A DNA stretch of 64,000 nt. Origin: Gimesia alba. Lineage in GTDB: Bacteria > Planctomycetota > Planctomycetia > Planctomycetales > Planctomycetaceae. The translations under genes were made by a program, and so were the position numbers. The notes beneath the pieces are model-generated. The model was not told where the DNA came from. It ran no database searches and worked only from the letters and a program-made list of their open reading frames with translations. Below, in pieces: positions 53,580 to 64,000 of the stretch. Position 1 is the stretch's first letter; each line of letters starts with the position of its first letter. The stretch is taken from assembly GCF_007744675.1 (NCBI RefSeq), contig NZ_CP036269.1:3079546-3143545 (forward strand), written 5' to 3'.

Positions 53580-54632
53580 GTGCCAGAAAAAGTCGTCGTA
53601 ATTGGATCAGGACCCGCCAGTTGGGCCGCTTGCATTTATACTTCTCGTGCTAACCTTGAACCACTCTGCTTCGAAGGGGCGATTACAGAAGAAAATCGCC
53701 TTCAAGGGACTCTGCCCCTGGGACAGTTAGCCTTAACCACCGAAGTCGAAAACTATCCCGGCTTTCCCGCCGGTAACCTGGAAAGCTATCTTAATGATTC
53801 CATCGACGAATCGAAGCGGAAGTATATGGCACCACATCCCGGGCATGGTGTGAGCGGCCCGGAGTTGATGGAGTTGATGCGTCAGCAAGCGGTCAATTTT
53901 GGCACACGGGTCGTGACCGACGACGTGGTCGATGTCGACTTTTCCTCACATCCTTTTAAGATTACCCCTCTCAATGGCGAACCTGTGGAAGCCTTGTCGG
54001 TGATTATTGCCACAGGAGCTCGTGCAAACTATCTGGGACTCGACTCAGAAAACCGCTTCAAGAACATGGGCGTCTCTGCTTGTGCCGTCTGTGATGGCGC
54101 GATGCCTCGATTCCGTAATCATCCTCTGGTGGTTGTTGGTGGGGGAGACAGCGCCATGGAAGAAGCCAACTATCTGACCAAATTTGCTTCCAAGGTCTAT
54201 ATCGTGCATCGTCGCGATGAATTCCGCGCCAGTAAAATTATGGCAGAACGGGCATTGGCCAACGAGAAGATTGAAGTCAAATGGAATTCGGTCATTGATG
54301 AAGTGTTGGGCAATGATGAAAAAGGAGTGACCGGCGTTCGCATTCGCAGCACGGAAGATGAGGGTCAGACCGAAGAGCTGGAAGCGACCGGCTATTTCGC
54401 CGCCATTGGTCACACTCCGAACGTCAGCTTTTTGAAAGGTCAGATTGAAACCAACGACAAAGGTTTCATTCAGTGGAAGATTCCCTTTCGCACGAATACC
54501 AGCGTGGATGGTGTGTTTGCTGCCGGCGATGTTGCCGACGACAACTACAAGCAGGCGATCACCGCCGCCGGTAGTGGCTGTATGGCGGCCCTGGATGCGG
54601 AACGCTGGCTCGTTGAAAAAGGCCACGAGTAA
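53580..54632 (+). CDS. trxB: Thioredoxin-disulfide reductase
   Basis: 350 residues, start GTG 53580 preceded by an ideal GGAGGTGA. FAD motif [21 protein letters not shown] (about 6-26), redox-active disulfide CAVCDGA (about 168), NADPH motif [16 protein letters not shown] (about 184) and the end block [23 protein letters not shown]. Transfers NADPH electrons to thioredoxin in the cytosol; slightly longer than E. coli TrxB (about 320) because of an N-terminal insertion ([13 protein letters not shown]). Followed by the M24 peptidase gene after 54 bp. Confidence 0.95.
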   Translation: MPEKVVVIGSGPASWAACIYTSRANLEPLCFEGAITEENRLQGTLPLGQLALTTEVENYPGFPAGNLESYLNDSIDESKRKYMAPHPGHGVSGPELMELMRQQAVNFGTRVVTDDVVDVDFSSHPFKITPLNGEPVEALSVIIATGARANYLGLDSENRFKNMGVSACAVCDGAMPRFRNHPLVVVGGGDSAMEEANYLTKFASKVYIVHRRDEFRASKIMAERALANEKIEVKWNSVIDEVLGNDEKGVTGVRIRSTEDEGQTEELEATGYFAAIGHTPNVSFLKGQIETNDKGFIQWKIPFRTNTSVDGVFAAGDVADDNYKQAITAAGSGCMAALDAERWLVEKGHE

Positions 54633-54686
54633 TCTGGACCTGCTGATTCATACTTTTTCAATCATGTCTGAAAGGACTTCAAGATC

Positions 54687-55826
54687 ATGCTGTCAAAAGA
54701 AGGTTGTCTGGCGCGACAGAAACGATTGTGGGAAGCCGTTCCCGATCATCTGGAATGGATTCTGATCGCGGACCCGCGTCACGTCCTCTATCTTTCGAAT
54801 TTTCTCGTTCAGCCCTGCAGTTTCTCGCGAGGCGAACGGGCGCTGCTGCTGTTGGATCGTGATAAAGGCGTTACGCTGATCGGCGATAATTTTACGCTAC
54901 GGTCCTCCGCTGCCGATTTCTTTGTCGATCATGAAGCCATCGAAACGTGGTACGATCACAAACATTCGGTGGAAAACCGAGATCATGTGCTGTTCAAGGC
55001 ACTCGGGTCGGTGGTTCCTCAATTAAAGGGTCGTGCCGGTGCGATCGAAGCAGAATGGTTGCCGGTGGGCGCGTTGCAGGAACTGGAAATCACCCAGACT
55101 GATACGACGCTGGAATTAGGCAGCGTGTTGCGTCAATTGCGTCGGCAGAAACACGCGGATGAAATCGAGCTGTTGAAACAGTGCATGCAGGCCTGTGATG
55201 CCGGCCATGCCTGTGCACGGGAAGTGGTGGCAGCGGGGAAAAGTGAATTCGACATCTTCCGCAAAGTTCAGGCGGCTGTACTGCAGGCGGCGGGCCTGCC
55301 TGTGATCATTTACGGCGATTTTCGTGCATCCACTCCTGCCGTCCCCAAAGCGGGAGGTCTACCTTCCGGCCATGTACTTGAGAATGGGGATCTGTTCGTC
55401 CTCGATTATTCAGTTGTGATTCACGGTTACCGGAGTGACTTCACGAATACCATCAGCGTTGGTGAACCGACGGCTGATCAACAGAAACTATTCGGTCTAT
55501 GTCAGGCTGCCATGCAGGGAGGCGAGTCGACTCTCAAAGCGGGAACGAAATGTGCCGACGTGCATGCAGCAACCGCGGCACCGATCTGGGACGCCGGCTA
55601 CAAAGAAAACTTCCAGCATCACGCCGGTCATGGACTGGGACTGGGGCATCCGGAAGCACCGATTCTGGTGCCGGAAAGTACGGATACCCTGCTGGCCGGT
55701 GATGTGATCACACTCGAGCCCGGTGTTTATGTCGAAGGCATCGGTGGGATGCGGATTGAGCATAACTACCTGATTACGGACGACGGATTCGAGCGGCTCA
55801 GTAATCACGTCATTTCGTTAACGTAA
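54687..55826 (+). CDS. M24 aminopeptidase (Xaa-Pro dipeptidase type)
   Basis: 379 residues. The N-terminal creatinase-like domain covers about 1-145, and the pita-bread catalytic domain follows. Metal ligands are visible: the two Asp in [17 protein letters not shown], His in [13 protein letters not shown], Glu in [11 protein letters not shown] and Glu in MRIEHNYLI. Cleaves Xaa-Pro bonds in peptides, cytosolic. Downstream of trxB and upstream of the bioF-like gene on the same strand with short gaps. Confidence 0.92.
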   Translation: MLSKEGCLARQKRLWEAVPDHLEWILIADPRHVLYLSNFLVQPCSFSRGERALLLLDRDKGVTLIGDNFTLRSSAADFFVDHEAIETWYDHKHSVENRDHVLFKALGSVVPQLKGRAGAIEAEWLPVGALQELEITQTDTTLELGSVLRQLRRQKHADEIELLKQCMQACDAGHACAREVVAAGKSEFDIFRKVQAAVLQAAGLPVIIYGDFRASTPAVPKAGGLPSGHVLENGDLFVLDYSVVIHGYRSDFTNTISVGEPTADQQKLFGLCQAAMQGGESTLKAGTKCADVHAATAAPIWDAGYKENFQHHAGHGLGLGHPEAPILVPESTDTLLAGDVITLEPGVYVEGIGGMRIEHNYLITDDGFERLSNHVISLT

Positions 55827-55939
55827 AAATTGTCCTGAGTGAACTTTCGAAAACAGAACGGCCGGTTTCAGTGTGTTGATGAGCCGGCTGTCTGTTTCAC
55901 TCGGGGATATTCCTAGTTCTGTCAGGTGTCTCAAGCAGC

Positions 55940-57130
55940 ATGTCCTCTCCTGAATATCCGAAATGGATTGATGACGACTTGCAGAAGATTCGGGACGCGG
56001 GTCTGTTTCGATCCCGGAGAACCTTCAAACCACTCCCAGGCGGGCGCTGCCTGCTGGATGGTCAAACGCTGATCAATCTTTCCAGCAATGATTATCTTGA
56101 TCTGGCGCACGATGACCGTCTGATCGCTGCTGCCACGTCGGCGTTGTCGGAAATGGGAGTCGGCGCGCGGGCCAGCGCGCTGGTCAGTGGTCGTACCGAA
56201 TGGCACGAACGGCTGGAATCGCAGCTGGCTCTGTTTGAGGGGGCTGAAGCAGCGATTCTGTTTCCCAGCGGTTATGCCGCTAATCTGGGTGTTGTCTCGG
56301 CGTTGGCGAGTGAACAGGATACCGTATTCTGCGATCGCCTGAATCATGCGAGTCTGATTGATGGCTGCCGGCTCTCTGGTGCCCGGTTACGCGTCTATCG
56401 TCATGACAATCTCGAAAAGCTGAAACGCGAGCTGGAGAAAGTGACCGGCGACGGAAAAAAAATCATCGTCACCGATTCAGTCTTTAGCATGGATGGCAGT
56501 CTGGCCCCCCTGGTTTCCCTGTGTGATCTGGCAGAAAAGTATGAAGCGATTTTGATGATTGATGAAGCACATGGTACCGGCGTCTGGGGCGCCACTGGTA
56601 GAGGTCTGGCGGAAGAGCTTGGTGTCGAATATCGGGTGACGGTTCGAATTGGGACGCTCAGTAAAGCGGTCGGAACGATGGGGGGCTTTGTAGCCGGTTC
56701 GTCGGCTTTGGTTGACTGGTTGTGGAACCGTGTACGGACACAAATCTATTCAACCGCCCTGCCCCCTGCGATCTGTGCAGCCGCCTGCGAGGCGTTAGAG
56801 ATCATTCAGGCGGAACCGGAGCGGCGGCGTGTTCTGTTTGAGCGGGCAGATTTTCTACGTAAAGAACTTCAACAACGTACGAACATCACGATTCCCGCGT
56901 CTAACGGACCGATCATCCCGATCATTCTGCAGGACCCCGATGTCACCATGAAGGTCGCGGCGGAGTTGCAGGAAGCTGGTTTCCTGGTCGGCGCCATCCG
57001 GCCTCCTACGGTTCCCGAGGGGACGTCGCGGCTCAGGGTCTCTGTCACTTATGCTCATACACAAGACGATCTGGTGCGGTTTTTAAAAGCATTGGATCGT
57101 TCACTCGCCAGAAATGTCGAATCTCGATAA
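55940..57130 (+). CDS. bioF: 8-amino-7-oxononanoate synthase-like PLP enzyme
   Basis: 396 residues of the alpha-oxoamine synthase family: LSSNDYLDLAHDDRL near the start, GARASALVSGRTEWHERLE, ATGCGVWG-type DEAHGTGVWGATGRG, and the PLP lysine in GTLSKAVGTMGG (about Lys241). The sequence fits BioF (biotin synthesis) better than KBL, but the family is easy to misassign and no other biotin gene is adjacent. The preceding gene ends 113 bp upstream. Confidence 0.85.
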   Translation: MSSPEYPKWIDDDLQKIRDAGLFRSRRTFKPLPGGRCLLDGQTLINLSSNDYLDLAHDDRLIAAATSALSEMGVGARASALVSGRTEWHERLESQLALFEGAEAAILFPSGYAANLGVVSALASEQDTVFCDRLNHASLIDGCRLSGARLRVYRHDNLEKLKRELEKVTGDGKKIIVTDSVFSMDGSLAPLVSLCDLAEKYEAILMIDEAHGTGVWGATGRGLAEELGVEYRVTVRIGTLSKAVGTMGGFVAGSSALVDWLWNRVRTQIYSTALPPAICAAACEALEIIQAEPERRRVLFERADFLRKELQQRTNITIPASNGPIIPIILQDPDVTMKVAAELQEAGFLVGAIRPPTVPEGTSRLRVSVTYAHTQDDLVRFLKALDRSLARNVESR

Positions 57131-57219
57131 GGTAGGCAAATCAGCTTTTCCAACACAGAAACATCACTCATCGGGTTGTCTGACAGCCATTTTGAAACTC
57201 ATCGATTGAAGACTCTTGC

Positions 57220-58110
57220 ATGAATTTTCGTGATCAGATCAAAAATGAATATCCGTTTGAATCTCACTGGTTGAAGATCGACGGCCATCAATACCATTAT
57301 CTGGATGAAGGCCAGGGACAACCGTTGTTGATGGTCCACGGGAATCCGACCTGGAGTTTTGCCTGGCGTCGGCTGGTGAAGCAGCTTTCTTCCCAGTATC
57401 GCGTGATTGCCGTTGATCATATGGGCTGTGGCTTGTCCGATAAGCCTCAGGATTATCCGTACCGGCTGGAATCGCACATCAATAACTTGAAGACGTTGAT
57501 ACAGGAACTGGATTTGCAGGACATTACGTTATTTGCTCATGACTGGGGCGGTGCGATCGGCATGGGGACCGCCGTCGATTTACCTGACCGCTTTCAGCGG
57601 TTTGTGTTGATGAATACGGCCGCCTTTCGTTCACAGGAAATTCCGCTGCGGATTGCAGTCTGTCGGATTCCCTTACTGGGAGCCATCGGCGTTCGCGGAT
57701 TGAATCTATTTTCGGGCGCCGCAATTTCCATGGCGGTCAATAAACGGGATCGGATGACGGACGAAGTCAAAGCCGGTTTTCTCGGGCCTTATGATTCATG
57801 GCAGAATCGAGTGGCCGTGCATCAGTTTGTGAAAGACATTCCGCTCAAAGCCTCTCATCCCAGCTATGCAACGCTGCAGCATGTGGAAGAAGGCCTGTCA
57901 CAGTTTCAAAACCATCCGATGCTTTTGATCTGGGGCGAGAAGGACTGGTGTTTTACCACCAATTTTCTGGACGAATTCGAACGCCGGTTCCCCCAGGCGG
58001 AAACATTACGGATTTCGGATGCGGGACATTATGTGTTTGAGGACGCCCATGAAATCATGTTGCCCCGCATCGAACAGTTTCTAAAAACACAGGCCTCACC
58101 GCTCGGTTAA
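57220..58110 (+). CDS. oleB: OleB-like haloalkane-dehalogenase-family hydrolase (beta-lactone decarboxylase)
   Basis: 296 residues. HGNPTW at 40-45 with Asn42 as halide/oxyanion residue. Nucleophile Asp108 in AHDWGG with Trp109 after it, catalytic acid near GEKDW and His in DAGHYVFED. The blocks [33 protein letters not shown] and [21 protein letters not shown] match the OleB subgroup of olefin synthesis as I remember it. OleB converts the cis-beta-lactone from OleC to a cis-alkene. No oleA, oleC or oleD gene is next to it here, so the pathway assignment depends on genes elsewhere. The symbol is tentative. Confidence 0.8.
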   Translation: MNFRDQIKNEYPFESHWLKIDGHQYHYLDEGQGQPLLMVHGNPTWSFAWRRLVKQLSSQYRVIAVDHMGCGLSDKPQDYPYRLESHINNLKTLIQELDLQDITLFAHDWGGAIGMGTAVDLPDRFQRFVLMNTAAFRSQEIPLRIAVCRIPLLGAIGVRGLNLFSGAAISMAVNKRDRMTDEVKAGFLGPYDSWQNRVAVHQFVKDIPLKASHPSYATLQHVEEGLSQFQNHPMLLIWGEKDWCFTTNFLDEFERRFPQAETLRISDAGHYVFEDAHEIMLPRIEQFLKTQASPLG

Positions 58111-58144
58111 GCAGTGAAGCCTGCGGGAAGTCTGCTGATTAAAA

Positions 58145-59398
58145 TTAAAAATCGCCGAACTCGGGATTGATTAAGTGCTCGGTCGAGCCGAGGTGTGAAA
58201 CCTTCTCGATTTTCTTGCGGGGCTTCTGAGGTTTGTACGCTTCAAAGTTATCTACCCGAAATTCGGAAATCATGTGATTGATCCGATTTTCGATGTTGGT
58301 CAACTGGTCTCCCTCATCAGGTGCCACAAACGTGAAAGCGGCGCCTTTCTGATCGGAAGACAACCGGCCCACACGCCCGATCCGGTGCACATAATCGTCA
58401 CTGAATTCAGGGATATCAAAATTGATAATGTGGGAGATGCCGCTGACGTCGATGCCGCGTCCCATGACGTCTGTGGCAATCAACAGGCGAATTTTTCCTT
58501 CACGGAATTTTTTAAGAACACGGTCCCGTTTCGTTTGTGGTAAGTCTCCGTGGATGGCGGCGACGTCTTTGAGTTTCTTGGAAAAGATCCGATCGAGTTT
58601 ATCGGCACCCCGTTTGGTGCGGGTGAAAACGATCGTTTGTTTGGGGCGTTCCTGAAACAGGAGTCGCGAGAGGAGTTTGATTTTTCGATCCGGATCCACA
58701 GTGATGTAATACTGATCGATGGCGTCGACGCTAACTTTGTTATCAGACAGATCGATCATGACCGGCTCTTGCATGTAGCGTTGAGCCAGACGCTCGACCG
58801 GAGGTGGCAGGGTTGCCGATAGCAGTAAAGTCTGTCGTTCTTTCGGGCACTTCCGCAGAATCTTTTCGATATCGGGACGAAAGCCGATATCCAGCATGCG
58901 GTCTGCTTCATCTAAGACGACGAAACCAAGTTGGCCCAGTTTGAGATTTCCGCGATTGATATGATCAATCACGCGGCCCGGCGTCCCGACGGCGATCTGG
59001 GCTCCTTTTTTCAATTGATTTTCCTGGGGACGAACTGGTTTGCCACCCACTAATACCGCGAGACTCAGTGATTTCGAAGGGCACAGCTTACGAATTTCTG
59101 CTGCGACCTGCTCACTCAATTCCCGGGTGGGAGCCAGGATCAAGGCTTGCATGCCTGGACGTCTGAGGTCAATTTGTTGCAATACGGGCAACGAGAAGGC
59201 GGCTGTCTTGCCGGTTCCGGTTCGAGCCTGTCCGATACAATCCTGTCCGGTAACGGCAATCGGAATCAGTTCAGCCTGAATGGGGCTGGGTTTTTCATAC
59301 CCTGCTTTGCTGAGATTTTTTAAGATTTTGTCATTCAGTCCTAACTGATCAAATTTGGTTTTGGTTGTCTTCTTTTTCTTTTTCGTTTTCTGAGTCAT
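58145..59398 (-). CDS. DEAD-box RNA helicase (RhlE-type)
   Basis: 417 residues from ATG 59398, preceded by TTAGGAAA; the frame continues into ftsH but has no better start. The full motif set is present: Q motif near 15-42 (FDQLGLNDKILKNLSKAGYE, PSPIQ), ARTGTGKT, TPGR, VLDEADRMLD, LLSATLP and HRIGRVGR. The N-terminus is Lys-rich (TKKKKKTTKTK) and the C-terminus basic, typical of RNA-binding. RNA remodelling, ribosome assembly or decay. 67 bp downstream of ftsH on the same strand. Confidence 0.93.
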   Translation of the reverse strand: MTQKTKKKKKTTKTKFDQLGLNDKILKNLSKAGYEKPSPIQAELIPIAVTGQDCIGQARTGTGKTAAFSLPVLQQIDLRRPGMQALILAPTRELSEQVAAEIRKLCPSKSLSLAVLVGGKPVRPQENQLKKGAQIAVGTPGRVIDHINRGNLKLGQLGFVVLDEADRMLDIGFRPDIEKILRKCPKERQTLLLSATLPPPVERLAQRYMQEPVMIDLSDNKVSVDAIDQYYITVDPDRKIKLLSRLLFQERPKQTIVFTRTKRGADKLDRIFSKKLKDVAAIHGDLPQTKRDRVLKKFREGKIRLLIATDVMGRGIDVSGISHIINFDIPEFSDDYVHRIGRVGRLSSDQKGAAFTFVAPDEGDQLTNIENRINHMISEFRVDNFEAYKPQKPRKKIEKVSHLGSTEHLINPEFGDF

Positions 59399-59465
59399 TT
59401 TCCTAATTGTTCCTGCTGAGGCAGGAGAAAACTCGCTCTCTGATGAGGCATCCTGGATTGGCTGG

Positions 59466-61466
59466 TTACTCTGATTCGTTTTCACTTTGACTCTCAGTGC
59501 CGGTTTCTTTAGCACTGTCAAGCTTTGCTTGTTCCCGAACCGAAACGCCAATCAGACGCTTGATGTCATTACTGTCAATGGCCTCTTGTTCTACGAGTGC
59601 TTTTGCCAGCAGGTCAAGTTTCTCCCTGTTTTCTGTTAATATTTCTTCTGCCCGTTGTTCAGCCGCGTTTAAAAATCGCTGCATTTCCTGGTCGATGACG
59701 TGGGCCGTTTCTTCACTACATTCGCCCTGTGATTTCATCTCTTTCCCCAGGAACGGGTTCTCATCCGAATGGCGAAACGCCACCGGTCCGATGACATCAC
59801 TCATGCCCCACTGCCCCACCATTTTTCGTGTGATCTGGGTCGCTCGTTTGATGTCATCTGCTGCTCCGGCTGTATGTTCGCCGAAGACAATGCCTTCCGC
59901 AGCCCGACCACCCAACATGAATGCTAACTGAGAGTGAAGTTGCTTCTCTCCCATATTGTAGCGTTCTTCATCGGGCAATAGCTGCGTTACTCCGAGTGCT
60001 CTACCACGAGGAATCACCGTGACTTTGTGAACCGGATCGATCTCCGGAAGTAACCAGGCCAATAACGCATGGCCGGCTTCGTGGTAAGCTGTCATTTCAC
60101 GTTCTTTTTCGCTCAAAATCTCCTCACGTTCTGGTCCCATCAAGACACGATCCCGAGCATTATCAAAATCTTCCTTATCGACCTGGTCTTTGTTGAGACG
60201 CGTTGCCGATAAGGCCGCTTCATTCACCAGATTCTTCAGGTCAGCACCTGAAAAACCAATCGTACCGGCGGCGATATGATTCAAATCAACATCATCTGCC
60301 AGCGGGATTTTTCGCGAGTGAACTTTCAGGATTGCGGCTCGTCCTTCTTTAGTGGGTCGGTCCACTGTGATGTGCCTGTCAAAGCGTCCGGGACGCAGCA
60401 ATGCCGGGTCCAGGACATCCGGACGGTTGGTTGCTGCGATGATGATCACCGCTTCATTCTGCTGGAATCCATCCATTTCACTGAGCATCTGGTTCAACGT
60501 CTGTTCGCGTTCATCGTGTCCACCTCCGAGACCGGCACCTCGAATTCGTCCCACGGCATCAATTTCATCAACGAAAATGATACAGGGGGCATTTTCTTTG
60601 GCGGTTCGAAACAGATCCCGTACGCGGCTGGCACCGACGCCGACGAACATCTGAATGAATTCCGACCCGTTTATGGAATAAAAGGGAACACCGGCTTCAC
60701 CGGCCGTTGCACGGGCCAATAAAGTTTTTCCGGTTCCAGGCGAGCCCATCAGCAAGACGCCTTTGGGAATTTGTGCACCGAGACGCTGAAACTTGGCTGG
60801 TGTCTTCAGGAACTCAACGACTTCCTGTAATTCCGATTTGGCCTGCTCCATGGCTGCGACATCGTCAAAGGTGGTTTGTTCTTCCGAGGGGCGGAACCGC
60901 TTTGCCGGGCTCTTGGTGAAGTTACCCAGCATTCCGGAGCCCATGGGGTCGGCGGAACGCCGCAGCATGAACCAGAAGAATCCGATGATTAACAATGGCC
61001 CAATCAGCCAGGGAATGATGTACGTACCGATGCCAACATTGGTACTTTCCGCCTTGAAATCAACTTTCTGTTTGATCAGTTCCGGAACCAGGTCTCGATC
61101 TTCAACTGGGTGTGAAGGCAGAACTGTGTTGAATTCTTCTGCCAGTTTTTCCTCTTTCTCTTTTTTTTCCTTATCCGGATTCTCAGGACGAATCTTCCAT
61201 TTTCCGGTCAGGATGTCGCCATGGAAATCGACGGATTCCACATTGCCACGTTTCAGCTCAGAAATGAAGAAACTATAGTCGACCTTCGATCCCGTATTTT
61301 CCGGCGAGTTTTTCATCATGATCAGACTGCCAATTACCAGAATCAGCAGGATAATCAGCCAGGGACCTGTTGAGGGAGCGGCGCCCTGAGAATCTTTGCC
61401 GGGTTGCTTTTGCGGTGCTTTGCCTTTGGGAGGATTTTCCTGGGGGATCTCCGGAGGAGAGGCCAT
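59466..61466 (-). CDS. ftsH: ATP-dependent zinc metalloprotease FtsH
   Basis: 666 residues. An N-terminal Pro/Lys-rich cytosolic extension (about 1-30) precedes two membrane helices (about 33-52 and 150-172) with a periplasmic domain between them. AAA+ Walker A GSPGTGKT (about 239) and Walker B, SRH block, and zinc site HEAGH (about 460). The C-terminus is acidic ([19 protein letters not shown]). Membrane-anchored quality-control protease for membrane and some cytosolic proteins. The N-terminal extension is a bit longer than in E. coli. Confidence 0.96.
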   Translation of the reverse strand: MASPPEIPQENPPKGKAPQKQPGKDSQGAAPSTGPWLIILLILVIGSLIMMKNSPENTGSKVDYSFFISELKRGNVESVDFHGDILTGKWKIRPENPDKEKKEKEEKLAEEFNTVLPSHPVEDRDLVPELIKQKVDFKAESTNVGIGTYIIPWLIGPLLIIGFFWFMLRRSADPMGSGMLGNFTKSPAKRFRPSEEQTTFDDVAAMEQAKSELQEVVEFLKTPAKFQRLGAQIPKGVLLMGSPGTGKTLLARATAGEAGVPFYSINGSEFIQMFVGVGASRVRDLFRTAKENAPCIIFVDEIDAVGRIRGAGLGGGHDEREQTLNQMLSEMDGFQQNEAVIIIAATNRPDVLDPALLRPGRFDRHITVDRPTKEGRAAILKVHSRKIPLADDVDLNHIAAGTIGFSGADLKNLVNEAALSATRLNKDQVDKEDFDNARDRVLMGPEREEILSEKEREMTAYHEAGHALLAWLLPEIDPVHKVTVIPRGRALGVTQLLPDEERYNMGEKQLHSQLAFMLGGRAAEGIVFGEHTAGAADDIKRATQITRKMVGQWGMSDVIGPVAFRHSDENPFLGKEMKSQGECSEETAHVIDQEMQRFLNAAEQRAEEILTENREKLDLLAKALVEQEAIDSNDIKRLIGVSVREQAKLDSAKETGTESQSENESE

Positions 61467-61753
61467 ATGATGTTCCGTTCGTTTACTGAGATCTTTATTT
61501 TATATTGTTGCTGAAGACTGGCTTACTCATGGTGTGGCATACACGTTGAATCAGTCGTCTGCCAGGAAATCGTCGCACCACGATTATGGGGGACGATTGT
61601 TTATTTCTATGTTTCAGTAATATGTTGCTGATTCTATGAGAAAATCCGTCTTGCAGGCAATGGTGGGAAGCCTGTTTTTAGAAAGGATCGAGCAAGCTGT
61701 CAGTAAAATAAGTTCTTCCAAGACGGGATGTTATTGCATTATTGGGTGGGCCA

Positions 61754-62611
61754 CTAATCTTTTAATCCATAACGCACAATGCACCACAGTGCTTTGACAC
61801 CGTCTCGCCAGCCAATTTTCTTCCCCTGATCATATGTGCGACCATCATAACTGATCGACATTTCGAATATCCGACAATGGCGCCGGGCTACTTTCGCTGT
61901 CAGTTCCGGTTCGATTCCAAACCGATTCTGGCAGAGTCCAGGGGCGATTTCCTTGATCACCTCTTTTTTAAAGAGCTTGTAGCAGGTTTCCATGTCGGTC
62001 AAATTGAGGTTGGTAAAACAGTTCGAGAGCGTGGTCAGGAATTTATTCCCCAGATAATGCCAGTAATAAAGCACCCGGTGAGGCTGGTCTCCCAGAAAAC
62101 GGCTCCCGTAGACGACATCAGCTTTCCCTTCAATGATGGGCTGCAGAAGACGCGGGTATTCTGAAGGATCGTATTCCAGGTCGGCATCCTGAATCAGCAT
62201 AACATCGCCTTGTGCTTCAAGAAATCCGGTTCTAACGGCGGCCCCTTTTCCCTGATTCACCTCGTGAAAAATGACGCGAAGCTGATTTTGGGGGTCGTCG
62301 CTCGTCTGTGCCTGTTCTTCCAGTCGTTTCAGGATTTCCCGTGTTCCATCGGTGCTGCCATCGTCGACTAGAACCAGTTCCTTTCGAATCGGAACAGCTT
62401 TGACCTGATCAATCAGGTTTTCGACAGTCTTGCTCTCATTGAAAATGGGAATGACGACTGAGAGTAAAAAGTCTTCTGGAATGGGATAAAAGCCAAGCTG
62501 CCGACAGCCCGCTTCTCCCAGTGATGCTTTTAAGGAGCTATACCATTCGGTCGTGTACGGGTAACCGTGCTCATCCGATTGAGGAACTGGAGTCATTGAG
62601 TGGAAATCCAT
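61754..62611 (-). CDS. GT2 glycosyltransferase (polyprenol-phosphate sugar transferase type)
   Basis: 285 residues. An unusual N-terminal 45-residue lead ([20 protein letters not shown]) precedes the GT2 core: [32 protein letters not shown] and the DxD in [11 protein letters not shown]. The block [18 protein letters not shown] is typical of bacterial dolichol-phosphate-glucose/mannose synthase-like enzymes. There are no membrane helices. Probably loads a sugar onto a lipid carrier for envelope glycans. Confidence 0.87.
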   Translation of the reverse strand: MDFHSMTPVPQSDEHGYPYTTEWYSSLKASLGEAGCRQLGFYPIPEDFLLSVVIPIFNESKTVENLIDQVKAVPIRKELVLVDDGSTDGTREILKRLEEQAQTSDDPQNQLRVIFHEVNQGKGAAVRTGFLEAQGDVMLIQDADLEYDPSEYPRLLQPIIEGKADVVYGSRFLGDQPHRVLYYWHYLGNKFLTTLSNCFTNLNLTDMETCYKLFKKEVIKEIAPGLCQNRFGIEPELTAKVARRHCRIFEMSISYDGRTYDQGKKIGWRDGVKALWCIVRYGLKD

Positions 62612-62835
62612 GATTAACTTTGATACAGAGTGGTTAAGGTTTGATAGGTTCTATTCTGTATTATAAGTTGCAAATGGCATCTGCAAGAGGACTTTCTGAT
62701 TGGTTTCTGCTTTCGACGCTGGCCAGGTTGAACAAACCGGTTTACATTATCCAGACTGTCAGGTTGATATTCTTCTTTTTTTCACTCATTCCGGATTTTC
62801 CGAATTTACTGATCTGTTAGATTTGAGGCACGACA

Positions 62836-64000
62836 ATGAAATCGACACAAATTTTGTTCACTGATGTGAATTCGCAAACCTGGGTGGAAGAAATCCTGCT
62901 GAATGCAGAGAGCCATCCTGAGTTTTCCGAGAATCCGAGTTGGTCAATTCGCAAAACACAACTGCACGGCGGACTGTCGGAAGGCGTGGATCTGATCGAG
63001 GTGAATAACGGCGCGCTACAGCTTTCGATTCTGCCCACTCGGGGAATGGGGGTCTGGAAAGGGAATTGCCAGGGAATTCCGCTGGAATGGCAGTCTCCTG
63101 TAAAATCGCCTGTAAATCCTGCATTTGTCACGCTTTCGGAGCGAGGTGGACTCGGTTGGCTGAGTGGCTTTAATGAGCTGATTTGTCGGTGTGGCCTGAT
63201 CTCAAACGGACCTCCCGGGGCCGATTCAGCAGGTAATCCCCTCGAATCAGAATTAACTTTGCACGGGCGGATTGCCAATACGCCCGCGCATTATGTGAGT
63301 GTGGAACTCGACCCTGCTGACGGGGGTTGGTTGAAAATTAGTGGCAAAATGGAAGAAGGCATGCTGTTTGGCAGTCATTTTCTACTGGAATCGACGCTCG
63401 AAACCCGTCTGGGATCAGCAGAATTTCGGATTCGTGACCGTGTGACTAACCTGGGACCGGAACCGACTGAGTCGGAATTGTTGTATCACATCAATGTGGG
63501 CGCGCCGTTTTTGGGGGAAGGTTCCCGATTTGCGATGCCATTTAAGGAAATGGCACCCCGAGATCCCCGTGCGGCAGAAGGGGTGAATGAGTTCGAGACG
63601 TATCTGGGACCCACACCCGGTTATGCTGAGCAGGCGTACTATTTTCTTCCTGTCTGTGATGAGAATGGGGACTCGCCGGCGTTACTGACTGGCAAAAAGG
63701 GGGCCTTAGGTTTTCTGGTGAATTTTAAGAAGGCGTCTCTCCCTTATTTTACACTGTGGAAGAATACTCAGTCTGAGTCAGGCGGCTACGTGACAGGGCT
63801 GGAGCCTGCGATCAGTTTCCCGAATTTCAGGGGAGTCGAGCGGGAGCAGGGGCGCTTAAAGCGCGTTGAGCCAGGGGGCAGCTACGAGACCGAATTTCAG
63901 GTTTCAATTTTGAATAATTCGGATTCCGTTGATGAGGTCAGGCAGAAAATCACGAAGTTAAGTGAACAGGGCCCCTCGGTTGTGCATGAGACGCCCCATC
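62836..64000 (+). CDS. DUF4432-type aldose-epimerase-like protein, 3' end cut by window edge
   Basis: 388 codons are visible from ATG 62836, with GAGG 8-11 nt upstream. Blocks LSILPTRGMGVWKGN, TLHGRIANTPAHYVSVEL and LYHINVGAPFLGEGS match the DUF4432 family, related in fold to galactose mutarotase. The family is frequently found beside sugar catabolism genes and has no established reaction. Only the very C-terminus may be missing. Confidence 0.82.
   Translation, partial: MKSTQILFTDVNSQTWVEEILLNAESHPEFSENPSWSIRKTQLHGGLSEGVDLIEVNNGALQLSILPTRGMGVWKGNCQGIPLEWQSPVKSPVNPAFVTLSERGGLGWLSGFNELICRCGLISNGPPGADSAGNPLESELTLHGRIANTPAHYVSVELDPADGGWLKISGKMEEGMLFGSHFLLESTLETRLGSAEFRIRDRVTNLGPEPTESELLYHINVGAPFLGEGSRFAMPFKEMAPRDPRAAEGVNEFETYLGPTPGYAEQAYYFLPVCDENGDSPALLTGKKGALGFLVNFKKASLPYFTLWKNTQSESGGYVTGLEPAISFPNFRGVEREQGRLKRVEPGGSYETEFQVSILNNSDSVDEVRQKITKLSEQGPSVVHETPH

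Overview
The window looks like chromosomal DNA of a planctomycete, most likely close to Gimesia (family-level guess from gene content, no database search). The signs are a DUF1598 protein, Tat-exported Gfo/Idh/MocA and DUF6807 proteins side by side, a PVC-type cytochrome c with HEAT-like repeats, an M56/BlaR1-thioredoxin fusion with its BlaI repressor, a secreted sulfatase and sialidase, a very Cys-rich secreted repeat protein, and two interspersed non-coding repeat families. About 43 protein genes and one tRNA gene are supported. There is no prophage, transposase or CRISPR array.

Layout. 1-7.7 kb: a truncated DUF1598 gene, transaldolase, an EF-hand esterase flanked by two paralogous membrane-anchored proteins, a stand-alone diiron-type metallo-beta-lactamase-fold protein and two orphan proteins. 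8.3-14.9 kb: a sialidase and a 1368-residue double FAD oxidoreductase, divergent from a GntR-type regulator with an AT-rich operator-like spacer. 15-18.3 kb: a secreted Ntn hydrolase bracketed by two copies of a ~120 bp repeat, then a phytoene-desaturase-like oxidoreductase. 18.5-26 kb: a lipoprotein, a sulfatase, an unrecognised two-gene unit with overlapping stop and start, a zinc-ribbon membrane protein, an acyltransferase, an exported HAD phosphatase and a metallopeptidase-thioredoxin fusion. 26.3-33.7 kb: a PEP-synthase/rifampin-phosphotransferase-like enzyme, a Sel1 lipoprotein, tRNA-Leu(UAG), an McsA-like protein, a CoA-binding protein, DUF6807 and a Tat Gfo/Idh/MocA oxidoreductase.

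34-47.3 kb: ribF, an NrnA-like DHH phosphoesterase, the PVC cytochrome c protein, a PDZ-less S41 peptidase, the BlaI/BlaR1-like pair and a Rieske-cytochrome b/c respiratory operon. 47.7-51.3 kb: the Cys-rich protein built on an 8-residue repeat, about 900 bp without a gene, and a His-rich TPR protein. 51.3-64 kb: mostly housekeeping genes (a dolichol-phosphate-mannose-synthase-like glycosyltransferase, panB, a thioredoxin reductase, an M24 peptidase, a bioF-like synthase, an OleB-like hydrolase, a DEAD-box helicase, ftsH, another glycosyltransferase and a truncated DUF4432 gene).

Themes. Several genes serve glycan scavenging at or outside the cell surface (sialidase, sulfatase, esterase, oxidoreductases). 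Others serve envelope redox and signalling (thioredoxin fusions, M56 sensor, bc-type complex). The best candidates for something undescribed are the two-gene unit at 20.8-22.1 kb, the swivelling-His phosphotransferase with an unfamiliar middle domain, the FAD-golvesin-FAD fusion, and a structured, terminator-ended segment between panB and trxB that may be a small RNA.
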